64,000 bases of DNA from Hyphomicrobium sp. (lineage in GTDB: Bacteria; Pseudomonadota; Alphaproteobacteria; Rhizobiales; Hyphomicrobiaceae): the NCBI GenBank assembly GCA_019751875.1, contig JAIEMV010000013.1, forward strand, positions 124,001 to 188,000, read 5' to 3'. Numbering within the stretch: position 1 is the first letter of the stretch; every line of letters starts with the position of its first letter. The notes under the pieces are model-generated. The model did not search any database and was not told where the DNA came from. It worked only from the letters and a program-made list of their open reading frames with translations. Both the position numbers and the translations under genes were made by a program. Below are positions 8,738-16,649 of the stretch, piece after piece.

Positions 8738-9778
8738 ATGCGAAACTTTTCCTGCACGAAATGTGGCACCAAGGTCTACTTCAAGAACGTGACATGCTTG
8801 AAGTGCGGCCATGCGCTGGGTTTCGATCCGGATACGCTCGCTGTGATTGCTCTAACGCCGGATGCCGAACCTGGACTTTATCGACGGATTACGGGGGATA
8901 CGAGGCAGGTTCTGCGCTATTGCAGCAACGTGGTGCACGGCGCGTGCAATTGGCTGACACGAGCCGATGATCAGAATCTTTTTTGCGTGGCGTGCGATCT
9001 CAATCGTACCATTCCAAACTTGTCGGAGCCGGGTAGTCTCACAGCGTGGCAGGACTTGGAACGAGCCAAGAAGCGGCTCGTGTACTCGCTTTTGAGGTTC
9101 GGATTACCGCTGGATACCAGCCCCGCGCCGCCGGGGCGGCTGATCTTCGATTTCGCGCGCAATACGATGACGGGTCATCTCGACGGTGTCATCACCATCA
9201 ATATCCTGGAAGCGGATGCGGTGGAGCGAGAGCGGCAGCGGCAGCAGTTCGATGAGCCCTACCGGTCTCTGCTCGGGCATCTGAGGCACGAGAGCGGGCA
9301 CTACTACTGGCAGGTCTTGGTCGAATCGGCGGGGCTGCTGGAGGAGTTTCGAGCGCTGTTCGGCGATGAGCGCGCCGATTACCAGTCGGCGCTGACGCAG
9401 CACCATACGTATGGGCCCAAGCCCGACTGGCAACTCAATCACGTTTCTGGATATGCCAGCATGCATCCGTCTGAGGACTGGGCCGAGACATGGGCGCACT
9501 ACCTGCATATGGTGGACAGCGTCGACACCGCCGAAGCAGAAGGGATGGAGCCACGCGCTGCGGGGCTCATCTTCGGATCGATCTGGCCGTTCAAGAAGTA
9601 TGACGTCTACCGCGACGAGACGCTGGACAGCCTACTTGAGCGCTGGGTGCCCCTCACATTGGCGCTCAACAGCATGAACCGCAGCATGGGACATGCGGAC
9701 TATTATCCGTTCGTCATTCCCAATGCTGCTCGTGAGAAGCTGAGGTTCGTGCACCAGGTGATCCGCGGCAAGCGGTGA
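8738..9778 (+). CDS. zinc-ribbon metallopeptidase (COG4307, Peptidase_Mx type)
   Basis: A 346-residue protein. The N-terminus has two Cys4 zinc-ribbon-like sets: Cys6, 9, 20, 23 and Cys62, 70, 83, 86. The C-terminal part is a putative metallopeptidase with the HExxH motif at 184-188 (HESGH) and a downstream SEDWAETWAHYL segment that may give the third zinc ligand. No signal peptide or membrane span is seen, so it is cytoplasmic. Family members often sit next to the ATP-grasp, alpha-E and transglutaminase genes, as here, which suggests it trims or removes the peptide product of that cluster. The function itself is unproven. Confidence 0.88.
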   Translation: MRNFSCTKCGTKVYFKNVTCLKCGHALGFDPDTLAVIALTPDAEPGLYRRITGDTRQVLRYCSNVVHGACNWLTRADDQNLFCVACDLNRTIPNLSEPGSLTAWQDLERAKKRLVYSLLRFGLPLDTSPAPPGRLIFDFARNTMTGHLDGVITINILEADAVERERQRQQFDEPYRSLLGHLRHESGHYYWQVLVESAGLLEEFRALFGDERADYQSALTQHHTYGPKPDWQLNHVSGYASMHPSEDWAETWAHYLHMVDSVDTAEAEGMEPRAAGLIFGSIWPFKKYDVYRDETLDSLLERWVPLTLALNSMNRSMGHADYYPFVIPNAAREKLRFVHQVIRGKR

Positions 9779-9865
9779 GCATAAGCGAACGACCAGCGCC
9801 GCTTCGGCCAAAGAGAAGACGGCAAAGAGGAGGCTGGCGACGAGATTCGGCGCAAGGAGCTTTCG

Positions 9866-10066
9866 TTAAAACTGCCAGTGCTTGTGGGAGGTGTGGTCGT
9901 GTTCGTTGTCGATCGCTTCTTCGTGGTACCAGCCCGTGGTATCGATCGCCGAACGGTACTTCGCCGCTTCGGCTTCAAGCGCACGCGTATCGATCCCATA
10001 AGGCGCGCGACGGCGGCTTGGGAAGGGGATGATTTCTGCAGACTGGCGATTGAGACTTTCAGTCAT
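9866..10066 (-). CDS. DUF2735 small protein
   Basis: A 66-residue protein of the DUF2735 family, recognised by SAEIIPFP near the N-terminus and GWYHEEAI near the C-terminus. These proteins are found beside glnII in rhizobia; their function is not known, though a role around glutamine synthetase is plausible from position. The ATG at 10066 is chosen because AGGAGCG lies just upstream; in-frame codons up to 10141 precede that site. It is divergent from glnII, separated by 506 bases, and convergent with the zinc-ribbon peptidase gene. Confidence 0.85.
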   Translation of the reverse strand: MTESLNRQSAEIIPFPSRRRAPYGIDTRALEAEAAKYRSAIDTTGWYHEEAIDNEHDHTSHKHWQF

Positions 10067-10262
10067 CAGTTCGCTCCTTTCAGCTTTGGAATGTGAAAAC
10101 GCGGCGGTGCGGCGCATTGTTCCGGGCCTCGTATATAGCACGTTCTGCCCGCCATTTCATCCAATTGCACAACAAATATCGCGGTTTGCCTAAACTATGA
10201 GCATGCGTGGACGTGCTTAGCTGAGTAGCATTCTTGGCGCAGAACACTTTGCTGGTGCCTGC

Positions 10263-10307
10263 CCATCGTGCTCGAAATTCGCCCTCGGCGAATTCTTTCG
10301 ACGATGG
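10263..10307. repeat. 45-bp imperfect inverted repeat upstream of glnII
   Basis: The outer arms CCATCGT (10263-10269) and ACGATGG (10301-10307) pair perfectly. The inner arms AATTCGCC (10276-10283) and GGCGAATT (10287-10294) also pair perfectly around a CTC loop. Six mismatched bases separate the two stems on each side. Either a structured RNA element or a dyad for a DNA-binding protein would look like this. Confidence 0.6.
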
Positions 10308-10516
10308 ACTCAAGCTCCAAACTTCGCCTTCGGTGGCGGACGCGTGGCGTCGCCCGGGGGCGTGGTGAAGAAACGAGCGTTTTCGGCGCGTGGAATAGAA
10401 CTGATCATGCTCTGGCGGCCGGTCTTCTTTGGGCGCCTAGAGCGGCCAAAAATGTCGAGATTTGGACAGATCTTTTCGACGCGCCGGTCATGCGCATTGC
10501 AGCTTTTCCGCACCAA

Positions 10517-10532
10517 CGGCCCGCTCGGGCCG
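10517..10532. repeat. 16-bp GC-rich inverted repeat in the glnII leader
   Basis: CGGCCCG and CGGGCCG are separated by two bases, 40 bases before the glnII start codon. No T-run follows. It could form a short hairpin in the 5' untranslated region. Confidence 0.45.
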
Positions 10533-10572
10533 CGTCGCGGAGCCGATGTCACCAACTTAGGAGAGAGCCTCT

Positions 10573-11607
10573 ATGACGAAGTATAAGCTCGAGTACATCT
10601 GGCTCGACGGTTATACCCCGGTCCCGAACTTGCGCGGCAAGACCATGATCCGGGAGTTCAGCGCGTTTCCGGATTTCGATCAGCTTCCTCTCTGGGGCTT
10701 TGATGGCAGTTCGACAAAGCAGGCGGAAGGCCATAGCTCCGATTGCGTGCTGAAGCCTGTTCGCCACTTCCCAGATCCCGTACGTACGAACGGCGTGCTC
10801 GTGATGTGCGAAGTCATGATGCCAGACGGAAAGACGCCACACACCTCGAACAAGCGGGCCACCATTCTGGACGATGCCGACGCCTGGTTCGGCTTTGAGC
10901 AAGAGTACTTCCTTTATAAGGACGGCCGTCCGCTCGGCTTCCCGGCACAGGGCTATCCGGCCCCCCAGGGTCCCTACTACACGGGCGTCGGGTATAAGAA
11001 CGTCGGCGACATTGCGCGTTCGATTGTCGAAGAGCATCTCGATATCTGCCTCGCTGCCGGCATCAACCATGAGGGTATCAACGCGGAAGTCGCGAAGGGC
11101 CAGTGGGAATTCCAGGTGTTCGGCAAGGGTTCCAAGCGGGCCGCCGACGAAATCTGGATGGCGCGCTATCTGCTCGAGCGTTTGTGCGAAAAGCACGGCG
11201 TCGATGTCGAATATCACTGCAAGCCGCTCGGCGATACCGACTGGAATGGCTCAGGCATGCACTGCAACTTCTCGACAAAGTTCATGCGCGAAGTCGGCGG
11301 CAAGGATTACTTCGAGAAGTTGATGGCGGCTTTCGAAAAGAACTGGAAAGAACACATCGACGTCTATGGTCCGGACAATCACCTGCGCCTGACGGGCAAG
11401 CACGAGACGGCACCGTGGAACAAGTTCAGTTACGGCGTTGCCGATCGCGGTGCTTCTATCCGCGTGCCGCACTCGTTCGTGAACAACGGCTATAAGGGCT
11501 ACCTGGAAGACCGCCGTCCGAACTCGCAGGGTGACCCCTACCAGATCGCGTCGCAGGTATTGAAGACGATCTCGGAAGTGCCGCTCGCCGCTGCAGCCGC
11601 GGCCTAA
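10573..11607 (+). CDS. glnII: glutamine synthetase type II
   Basis: ATP-dependent ligation of ammonium to glutamate. The 344-residue length and the eukaryote-like sequence (start MTKYKLEYIWLDGY, then WGFDGSST, FGFEQEYF, NGSGMHCNFS and RGASIRVPHS) are those of GSII, which is about half the size unit of the GlnA type I enzyme. Metal and substrate residues lie in the EQE and NGSGMH motifs. A GGAGAGAG ribosome site precedes the ATG. The C-terminus ends in a run of Ala. The DUF2735 gene is divergent upstream and a strong terminator follows. Rhizobial glnII genes are usually under nitrogen control, but no NtrC site was identified here. Confidence 0.97.
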   Translation: MTKYKLEYIWLDGYTPVPNLRGKTMIREFSAFPDFDQLPLWGFDGSSTKQAEGHSSDCVLKPVRHFPDPVRTNGVLVMCEVMMPDGKTPHTSNKRATILDDADAWFGFEQEYFLYKDGRPLGFPAQGYPAPQGPYYTGVGYKNVGDIARSIVEEHLDICLAAGINHEGINAEVAKGQWEFQVFGKGSKRAADEIWMARYLLERLCEKHGVDVEYHCKPLGDTDWNGSGMHCNFSTKFMREVGGKDYFEKLMAAFEKNWKEHIDVYGPDNHLRLTGKHETAPWNKFSYGVADRGASIRVPHSFVNNGYKGYLEDRRPNSQGDPYQIASQVLKTISEVPLAAAAAA

Positions 11608-11632
11608 CCATCGACGGCCTGAGATAAAGAAG

Positions 11633-11661
11633 GGGCGCCGGTTTTCACCGGCGCCCTTTTT
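11633..11661 (+). terminator. rho-independent terminator after glnII
   Basis: A perfect 9-bp stem, GGGCGCCGG (11633-11641) with CCGGCGCCC (11648-11656), has a six-base loop and is followed by five T. It lies 25 bases after the glnII stop and just before the convergent glutathione transferase gene. Confidence 0.92.
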
Positions 11662-11683
11662 GTTTTCTGGAGATCGATACGGT

Positions 11684-12349
11684 TCAGAATTCGACTTCGA
11701 GCTCATCGATTTCATCGGCTTCAGCGACGGCTCCGTCCGTCCACTCCTGCATCAGCGGCCAATCAAAAATGTGGTCGCAGTAGGCTTGGAGCGCGGGTTC
11801 GAGCGATACTGCGTACGTGCGGAAGCGCGTGCAGACGGGGGCGTACATCGCGTCGGCGAGCGAAAGATTTCCGAACAGGTAAGGACCACCATATTTATTC
11901 AGGCATTCTGTCCAGATTTCCTTGATCCGCTCAACATCGGGTCGCGCGCCGGAGAATACCTTGAACGATTTGTGGCGCGCCTTGAGATTCATGGGCAACG
12001 CGGAACGCAAATTATAAAAGCCCGAATGCATTTCTGCAGATACCGCTCGGCAGTGGGCGCGCACTGCGCGATCGCTCGGTAGTATCCCTGCGTCCGGATA
12101 GATTTCATTAAGGTACTCGGCAATCGCCAACGTATCCCACACGATGACATCGCCGTGTGTCAGGCGCGGGACCAGTACCGAAGGTGACAGCAACAAAAGC
12201 TCGCGACGTGCGTTAATATCATCAACAGCAACTTGGCGTTCCTCAAAGTCAAGGCCTGCCATTTTGCACAATAACCAACCACGCAAAGACCAAGATGAGT
12301 AATTCTTGGATGAAATCGTCAATGTCGCGTTCGCCATCTGTGCATCCAT
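11684..12349 (-). CDS. glutathione S-transferase family protein
   Basis: A 221-residue protein with a thioredoxin-like N-terminal domain (about 5-85) and a helical C-terminal domain (about 95-215). The early SSKNYSSWSLRGWLL gives the likely Ser/Tyr-type active-site loop, and VPRLTHGDVIVWDTLAIAEYL is the typical cis-Pro and glutathione-binding stretch. It probably conjugates or reduces with glutathione in the cytoplasm; the substrate is not predictable. A second ATG four codons in (12337) is an alternative start. It stands alone, divergent from the PHA depolymerase gene. Confidence 0.9.
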   Translation of the reverse strand: MDAQMANATLTISSKNYSSWSLRGWLLCKMAGLDFEERQVAVDDINARRELLLLSPSVLVPRLTHGDVIVWDTLAIAEYLNEIYPDAGILPSDRAVRAHCRAVSAEMHSGFYNLRSALPMNLKARHKSFKVFSGARPDVERIKEIWTECLNKYGGPYLFGNLSLADAMYAPVCTRFRTYAVSLEPALQAYCDHIFDWPLMQEWTDGAVAEADEIDELEVEF

Positions 12350-12445
12350 GACTTTCTGCGCTGAGAAGTCTCTCGCAGATCGCTGAATAATACACTAGCT
12401 TTTTGCGTCGAATGGAATGCGGCGTCGCGGCTACAAGGAACAAAC

Positions 12446-13651
12446 ATGCTTTATGATGCCTACCAGTTCCAGGATGATTTGATCGGGCATTTTCGCAATG
12501 CCGCCCGGTTGGCCACCGTTCATTCGCCATGGCCTGTGTTTGCCGATGCCAAGCGCGCGTTCGATGCCGGCATGGAGATGGTGTCGCGGTTCGCGTTAAC
12601 TCACACGCGGCCGGACTTCGGGATTACTTCGGTGCGCGTGGGCAACCGCGACGTCCCGGTGAAGGAAGAGGTGGTTCTGAGTTTTCCGTTCGGCGACCTC
12701 TTGCACTTCGCCAAAGACGTGGATGCACCACAGCCGAAGGTGTTGGTGATCGCGCCGCTGTCGGGTCATTTTGCGACGCTGCTGGCGAAGACCTGCACCA
12801 CGTTGTTGCGGGACCACGACGTTTACATCACCGACTGGTTCAATGCGCGCGACGTGCCGCTCTCAGCGGGCACGTTTGGTGTCGATGATTACTGTGAGTA
12901 TGTGATCAGCTTTTTGGAGGAGATCGGCCCTGGAGCACATATTCTCGCGGTGTGCCAGCCGTGCGTGCAAGCGCTGGCTGCAGTCTCCGTGATGTCGGAG
13001 GATAAGCATCCTGCGACGCCGCGGACGATGACGTTGATGGCCGGTCCGATCGACACGCGCGAGAGCCCGACAGAGGTCAACAAGCTGGCTATGGACAAGC
13101 CGCTATCCTGGTTCAAGCAAACGGTCATTTCGCGTGTACCGCGGCGCTACAAGGGGGCGGGGCGGCGCGTCTATCCGGGGTTTCTGCAATTGACGGCGTT
13201 CGTCACGATGAACCTGGAGCGGCATCGATCGCAGCACCAGAAACTGTATGAGCATCTGACCAAAGGGGAAGTCGCCGAAGCCAAGAAGATCAAGGATTTT
13301 TATGACGAGTATTTCGCCGTCCTCGACTTGACGGAAGAATTCTATCTCGAGACGATTGACCGCATTTTCCAGAGAGCGGACCTCGCGACGGGGAATTTCA
13401 CCTATCGCGGGCGAAAGGTGGATCCGGCGAAGATCACACGGACGGCGCTTTTGACGGTGGAAGGCGGGCGGGACGATATCTGCGCGCTCGGGCAGACCGC
13501 GGCCGCGCATGACTTGTGCTCGTCGCTGAGGCCGCATTTGAAGCGGCACCATCTCCAAGCCAATGTCGGCCATTACGGCACCTTCAATGGAAAGCGTTGG
13601 GAAAACGAAATTTATCCTGTTGTGCGGAACTTCATTCTCGCGATGGAATGA
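12446..13651 (+). CDS. phaZ: intracellular polyhydroxyalkanoate depolymerase
   Basis: Hydrolyses stored poly-3-hydroxybutyrate granules in the cytoplasm. The 401-residue length and N-terminus (MLYDAYQFQDDL) are typical of PhaZ1-type depolymerases. An alpha/beta-hydrolase fold is indicated, with the lipase-box-like AVCQPC whose Cys is the nucleophile in this family, an Asp in VEGGRDDIC, and the C-terminal His in VGHYGTFNG. There is no signal peptide, as expected. No phaC, phaB or phasin gene is next to it in this window. Confidence 0.95.
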   Translation: MLYDAYQFQDDLIGHFRNAARLATVHSPWPVFADAKRAFDAGMEMVSRFALTHTRPDFGITSVRVGNRDVPVKEEVVLSFPFGDLLHFAKDVDAPQPKVLVIAPLSGHFATLLAKTCTTLLRDHDVYITDWFNARDVPLSAGTFGVDDYCEYVISFLEEIGPGAHILAVCQPCVQALAAVSVMSEDKHPATPRTMTLMAGPIDTRESPTEVNKLAMDKPLSWFKQTVISRVPRRYKGAGRRVYPGFLQLTAFVTMNLERHRSQHQKLYEHLTKGEVAEAKKIKDFYDEYFAVLDLTEEFYLETIDRIFQRADLATGNFTYRGRKVDPAKITRTALLTVEGGRDDICALGQTAAAHDLCSSLRPHLKRHHLQANVGHYGTFNGKRWENEIYPVVRNFILAME

Positions 13652-13751
13652 TCTTTCCATAGAACGATGCCATGGGTGATCCGCCGTAAGACCCTGCTGA
13701 GCAGGTTGGGAGCGATCCTCGGTTTGTTGCGGCGCTTGTCGACTGCCGAAA

Positions 13752-13768
13752 TAGGCAGCAGCTGCCTA
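13752..13768. promoter_or_regulatory. 17-bp palindrome upstream of the glutaminase fusion gene
   Basis: TAGGCAG and CTGCCTA flank the three bases CAG. The dyad sits about 100 bases before the glutaminase start, in a 215-base non-coding gap. Position and symmetry fit an operator, but the binding protein is unknown. Confidence 0.45.
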
Positions 13769-13866
13769 ATTCCACGCCACGAATCGAATTGGACAGATAT
13801 CGGTCATAACTCTACGTTTCGCATCCGGTGAGGTACCTACGATGCAGCGTTGAAGGTAGGGATCGA

Positions 13867-15855
13867 ATGTTCTGGCGAATTTCGAATGGTGGGGCGAAAT
13901 TGGAGACTAAAACAGTTCAGGAGACGAAGGCGGCGGCAGGTTTCGGCGCTCCCTATATCGTCAGAACGCTTGAGAACGGCGCCGGCCATGCCCCAATTCT
14001 CGAGGGCATGAAGCTCCCGACCCCGAATACATTGACCTCCCCCATCGACGTCTGGTTGCGAAATTTGCATGAGAAATATCGCAACAATATGCACGGGCAC
14101 TTGGCGAGCTACATTCCTGAACTGACCAAAGCAGATGCCAAGCACTTCGGCATCGTGCTCGCGGCGGCCGATGGAAAAAGCTATGCGACCGGCGACAGCG
14201 AAGTCCTCTTCACGATTCAATCCATTTCGAAGCCGCTGGTCTACGGACTGGCGCTCGAGGACCACGGTTCGGAGGCCGTGCTGAAGCGCGTCGGCGTGGA
14301 GCCGACGGGTGAAGCGTTCAATTCGATCGTCATGGACGAACTCAACAACCGACCGTTCAACCCGATGGTGAATGCGGGGGCAATTGCAACGACGGCCCTG
14401 ATCCGCGGCAACGGCTTCGAAGACCGGTTCAAGCGCATCCTGGATATGTTCAGCCGCTATGCAGGACGGCAGTTGACGGTAGATGAATCCGTTTTCGCGA
14501 GCGAGCGCGCGACGGGCCACCGGAATAGAGCCATTGCTTATCTGCAGCTGAACTCCGGGATGATCGAAGAGCCGGTCTCCGAGCATCTCGATCTCTACTT
14601 CCGGCAGTGCGCTATTCTGGTCAGCGCCCGCGATCTTGCGATGATGGCGGCGACGCTCGCCAACAACGGCGTCAATCCGGTCACCCATGAGCGCGCGATC
14701 GCGCCGGAGCACGTGAAGACGGTGCTCAGCGTGATGGCGAGTTGCGGGATGTACGACTATTCGGGCGAGTGGGTGTACCGTGTCGGGCTGCCGGCCAAGA
14801 GCGGCGTCGGCGGCGGCATCATCGCGGTCCTGCCCGGGCAATTCGGCGTCGGCACTTTCTCGCCACTGCTCGACGACCACGGCAACAGCCATCGGGGTAT
14901 CGAAGTCTGCAAGGAGCTTTCGCAGAGGTTTCATTTGCACGTCTACGATATGCACTTCGTTGCTGACAACATCGTCCGGCGGAGCTACCGCGGGGGCGGG
15001 GTGACGTCCAAACGCCTGCGCGGCGCGCGCGAGCGGAAGGCGCTCGATTCCCATGGACACCAGATCATCGCCTATGAACTTCAGGGCGGGCTTTATTTCG
15101 CGACGGCCGAGCAGCTCGTTCGGCGGATTGTTGAAGACAGCCCGCAATCAAAATACGTCCTCCTCGACGGCCGAAGGATTAGTCGGGCCGATCAGAGCGC
15201 ACTCATGCTTTTGCGAGATCTAAAGTTAGCGCTTGCCCACGAGAGCAAGGTGCTTGTTCTTGCGGCGCTGCCGGAGCAGGTGCAGTCCGACTGGCTGAAG
15301 CTGAACAGTGGCGCGGGTTTGGAGCTGTGCTTCGGGGACGTTGATGCAGCCCTGGAATATTGCGAGACCAAAGTCATCCTGACGGCTGATCCTGGAGCGA
15401 TGGCCGCGGACGCGCTGCTGCCGCTGGCGGACATGGATATTCTTCGCGGGTTTTCAGCCGATGAAATCGGCAAACTCGCGCCATACATTCAAACCAGCAG
15501 CTACGATGCCGGCGCCTTCATCATTCGCGAGGGCGATGCGGCTGACCGGCTTTACTTGCTCGCATCCGGTTCTGCATCGGTCGATATCGTTTTGGATGAT
15601 GCAAAGAGCCGTGTGCGGCTGGCCGCCTTCCGTCCGGGCGTCGCGTTTGGTGAGTTTGCCCTGTTCGATGGCGGACGACGTGTGGCCAACGTCGTCGCCG
15701 AGACGGCTGCGGTTTGTTACGTCCTCGATTTCGCTAATCTGGAACGATTGGAGGCGACCGAGCCGAAGCTTTATCGGCGGGTTCTGTTCGCGCTTGGTAG
15801 ATTGCTGACGGATCGGCTGCGCCGCGTGACGGCGGAAGTGCGAGCGTTGACGTGA
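13867..15855 (+). CDS. glsA: glutaminase fused to STAS and cyclic-nucleotide-binding domains
   Basis: A 662-residue fusion. Residues about 25-355 are a serine-dependent glutaminase (glutamine to glutamate plus ammonia), with the SxxK active-site motif in FTIQSISKPLVYG, then PFNPMVNAGAI and SGVGGGIIAVLPGQ. Residues about 385-500 resemble a STAS domain (VLLDGRRISRADQSALMLL). Residues about 520-650 are a CAP-type cyclic-nucleotide-binding domain (FGEFALFDGGRR). Plain GlsA is about 310 residues, so half of this chain is regulatory; allosteric control by cAMP or cGMP is inferred. The ATG at 13867 follows AGGTAGGG; a GTG at 13828 is the upstream alternative. The next gene overlaps its stop. Confidence 0.92.
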   Translation: MFWRISNGGAKLETKTVQETKAAAGFGAPYIVRTLENGAGHAPILEGMKLPTPNTLTSPIDVWLRNLHEKYRNNMHGHLASYIPELTKADAKHFGIVLAAADGKSYATGDSEVLFTIQSISKPLVYGLALEDHGSEAVLKRVGVEPTGEAFNSIVMDELNNRPFNPMVNAGAIATTALIRGNGFEDRFKRILDMFSRYAGRQLTVDESVFASERATGHRNRAIAYLQLNSGMIEEPVSEHLDLYFRQCAILVSARDLAMMAATLANNGVNPVTHERAIAPEHVKTVLSVMASCGMYDYSGEWVYRVGLPAKSGVGGGIIAVLPGQFGVGTFSPLLDDHGNSHRGIEVCKELSQRFHLHVYDMHFVADNIVRRSYRGGGVTSKRLRGARERKALDSHGHQIIAYELQGGLYFATAEQLVRRIVEDSPQSKYVLLDGRRISRADQSALMLLRDLKLALAHESKVLVLAALPEQVQSDWLKLNSGAGLELCFGDVDAALEYCETKVILTADPGAMAADALLPLADMDILRGFSADEIGKLAPYIQTSSYDAGAFIIREGDAADRLYLLASGSASVDIVLDDAKSRVRLAAFRPGVAFGEFALFDGGRRVANVVAETAAVCYVLDFANLERLEATEPKLYRRVLFALGRLLTDRLRRVTAEVRALT

Positions 15856-16625
15856 TGATCGTCAGGGGGGTGGCGGTCTTTGCAGTTTTGTGTGCCACGT
15901 GCGGTGCGGTTGCAGCAGAGGCGCCAGAGATTGGGACGACCGTTGCCGTCAAGAACAAGGTGACAGTGGAAGCCGATCAACTCGCGCGGCCTCTGCTCAA
16001 GGGCGAGAACGTTCACCAGAATGAGGTCGTTGTTACGGAGAAGGCGGCGACAGCGGAGATCGAGTTAAAGGATAGTACCAAGCTCGCCGTCGGACCCTCG
16101 GCGCGGATCGTGCTCGACAAGTTCGTGTACGAGGACGGTTCTCAGCCGGCGGCCGTATCTATCAACATGGCGAAGGGTGCGTTTCGGTTCATCACCGGAA
16201 ACAGCCCAAAACCTGCGTATGAAATCAAAACGCCAACGGTCTCTCTTGCCGTGCGTGGGACCATTTTCGATGTCTATGTCGACGGCGATGGAGAAACGGT
16301 CGTTTTGCTCCACGAAGGTGAGGTCGACATGTGCGCGGCGCCGGGGTCGTGCCGGCGGCATAACAGGCCGGGCCACGTGGTCCGGGTCGGGGTCGACCGT
16401 GTGATCGGCGAACCGCTGCTCTGGACGGGGTCGCTGATGAAGGGGCTGGGAGTGGCGACGGTTTTCCCGTTTGTCGGCCGCAAACTCGTCATCGATCCCG
16501 TGCGACGGCTGTCACGGGTGGGCTTATCGACCGGCCGGACGGTGGCCGGGAAAGTAATCAGAACACCCGGCCGCGCGGCTCGCGGGATTGGGCGGACATT
16601 GCGGAAGTTTCGGCCGCGGTTCTGA
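15855..16625 (+). CDS. secreted FecR-domain protein
   Basis: A 256-residue protein with an N-terminal signal peptide (cleavage probably after VAA, about residue 21) and a FecR domain (about 45-155), seen in PLLKGENVHQNEVVVTE, LKDSTKLAVGPSARIVLDKFVY and TPTVSLAVRGTIFDV. The C-terminal 90 residues are rich in Arg and Gly and may bind an envelope polymer or nucleic acid. FecR classically signals iron uptake to an ECF sigma factor, but no fecI or TonB receptor is nearby, so this is an orphan FecR-domain periplasmic protein of unknown role. The start overlaps the glutaminase stop (ATG 15855 or GTG 15852), so the two are co-translated. Confidence 0.85.
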   Translation: MIVRGVAVFAVLCATCGAVAAEAPEIGTTVAVKNKVTVEADQLARPLLKGENVHQNEVVVTEKAATAEIELKDSTKLAVGPSARIVLDKFVYEDGSQPAAVSINMAKGAFRFITGNSPKPAYEIKTPTVSLAVRGTIFDVYVDGDGETVVLLHEGEVDMCAAPGSCRRHNRPGHVVRVGVDRVIGEPLLWTGSLMKGLGVATVFPFVGRKLVIDPVRRLSRVGLSTGRTVAGKVIRTPGRAARGIGRTLRKFRPRF

Positions 16626-16649
16626 CCACCACGCAGCTGCCAGTTTCAA

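Larger units (their letters stand above)
10067..10572. other. 506-bp divergent regulatory region between DUF2735 and glnII
   Basis: No convincing gene is present; the short overlapping frames in it lack ribosome sites and family resemblance. It holds two inverted repeats, a 45-bp imperfect one at 10263-10307 and a 16-bp one at 10517-10532. I searched by eye for a sigma-54 promoter (GG, ten bases, GC) and for NtrC sites and found only near-matches with wrong spacing. Confidence 0.55.

Noticed and set aside
10234-10252. Sigma-54-like TGGCGC...TTTGC before glnII
   Set aside because: There are 13 bases between GG and GC instead of 10, so it cannot be a -24/-12 promoter.
10310-10555. Overlapping short reading frames on both strands upstream of glnII
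   Set aside because: No ribosome site, no family resemblance and mutual overlap; best seen as open frames in GC-rich non-coding DNA.
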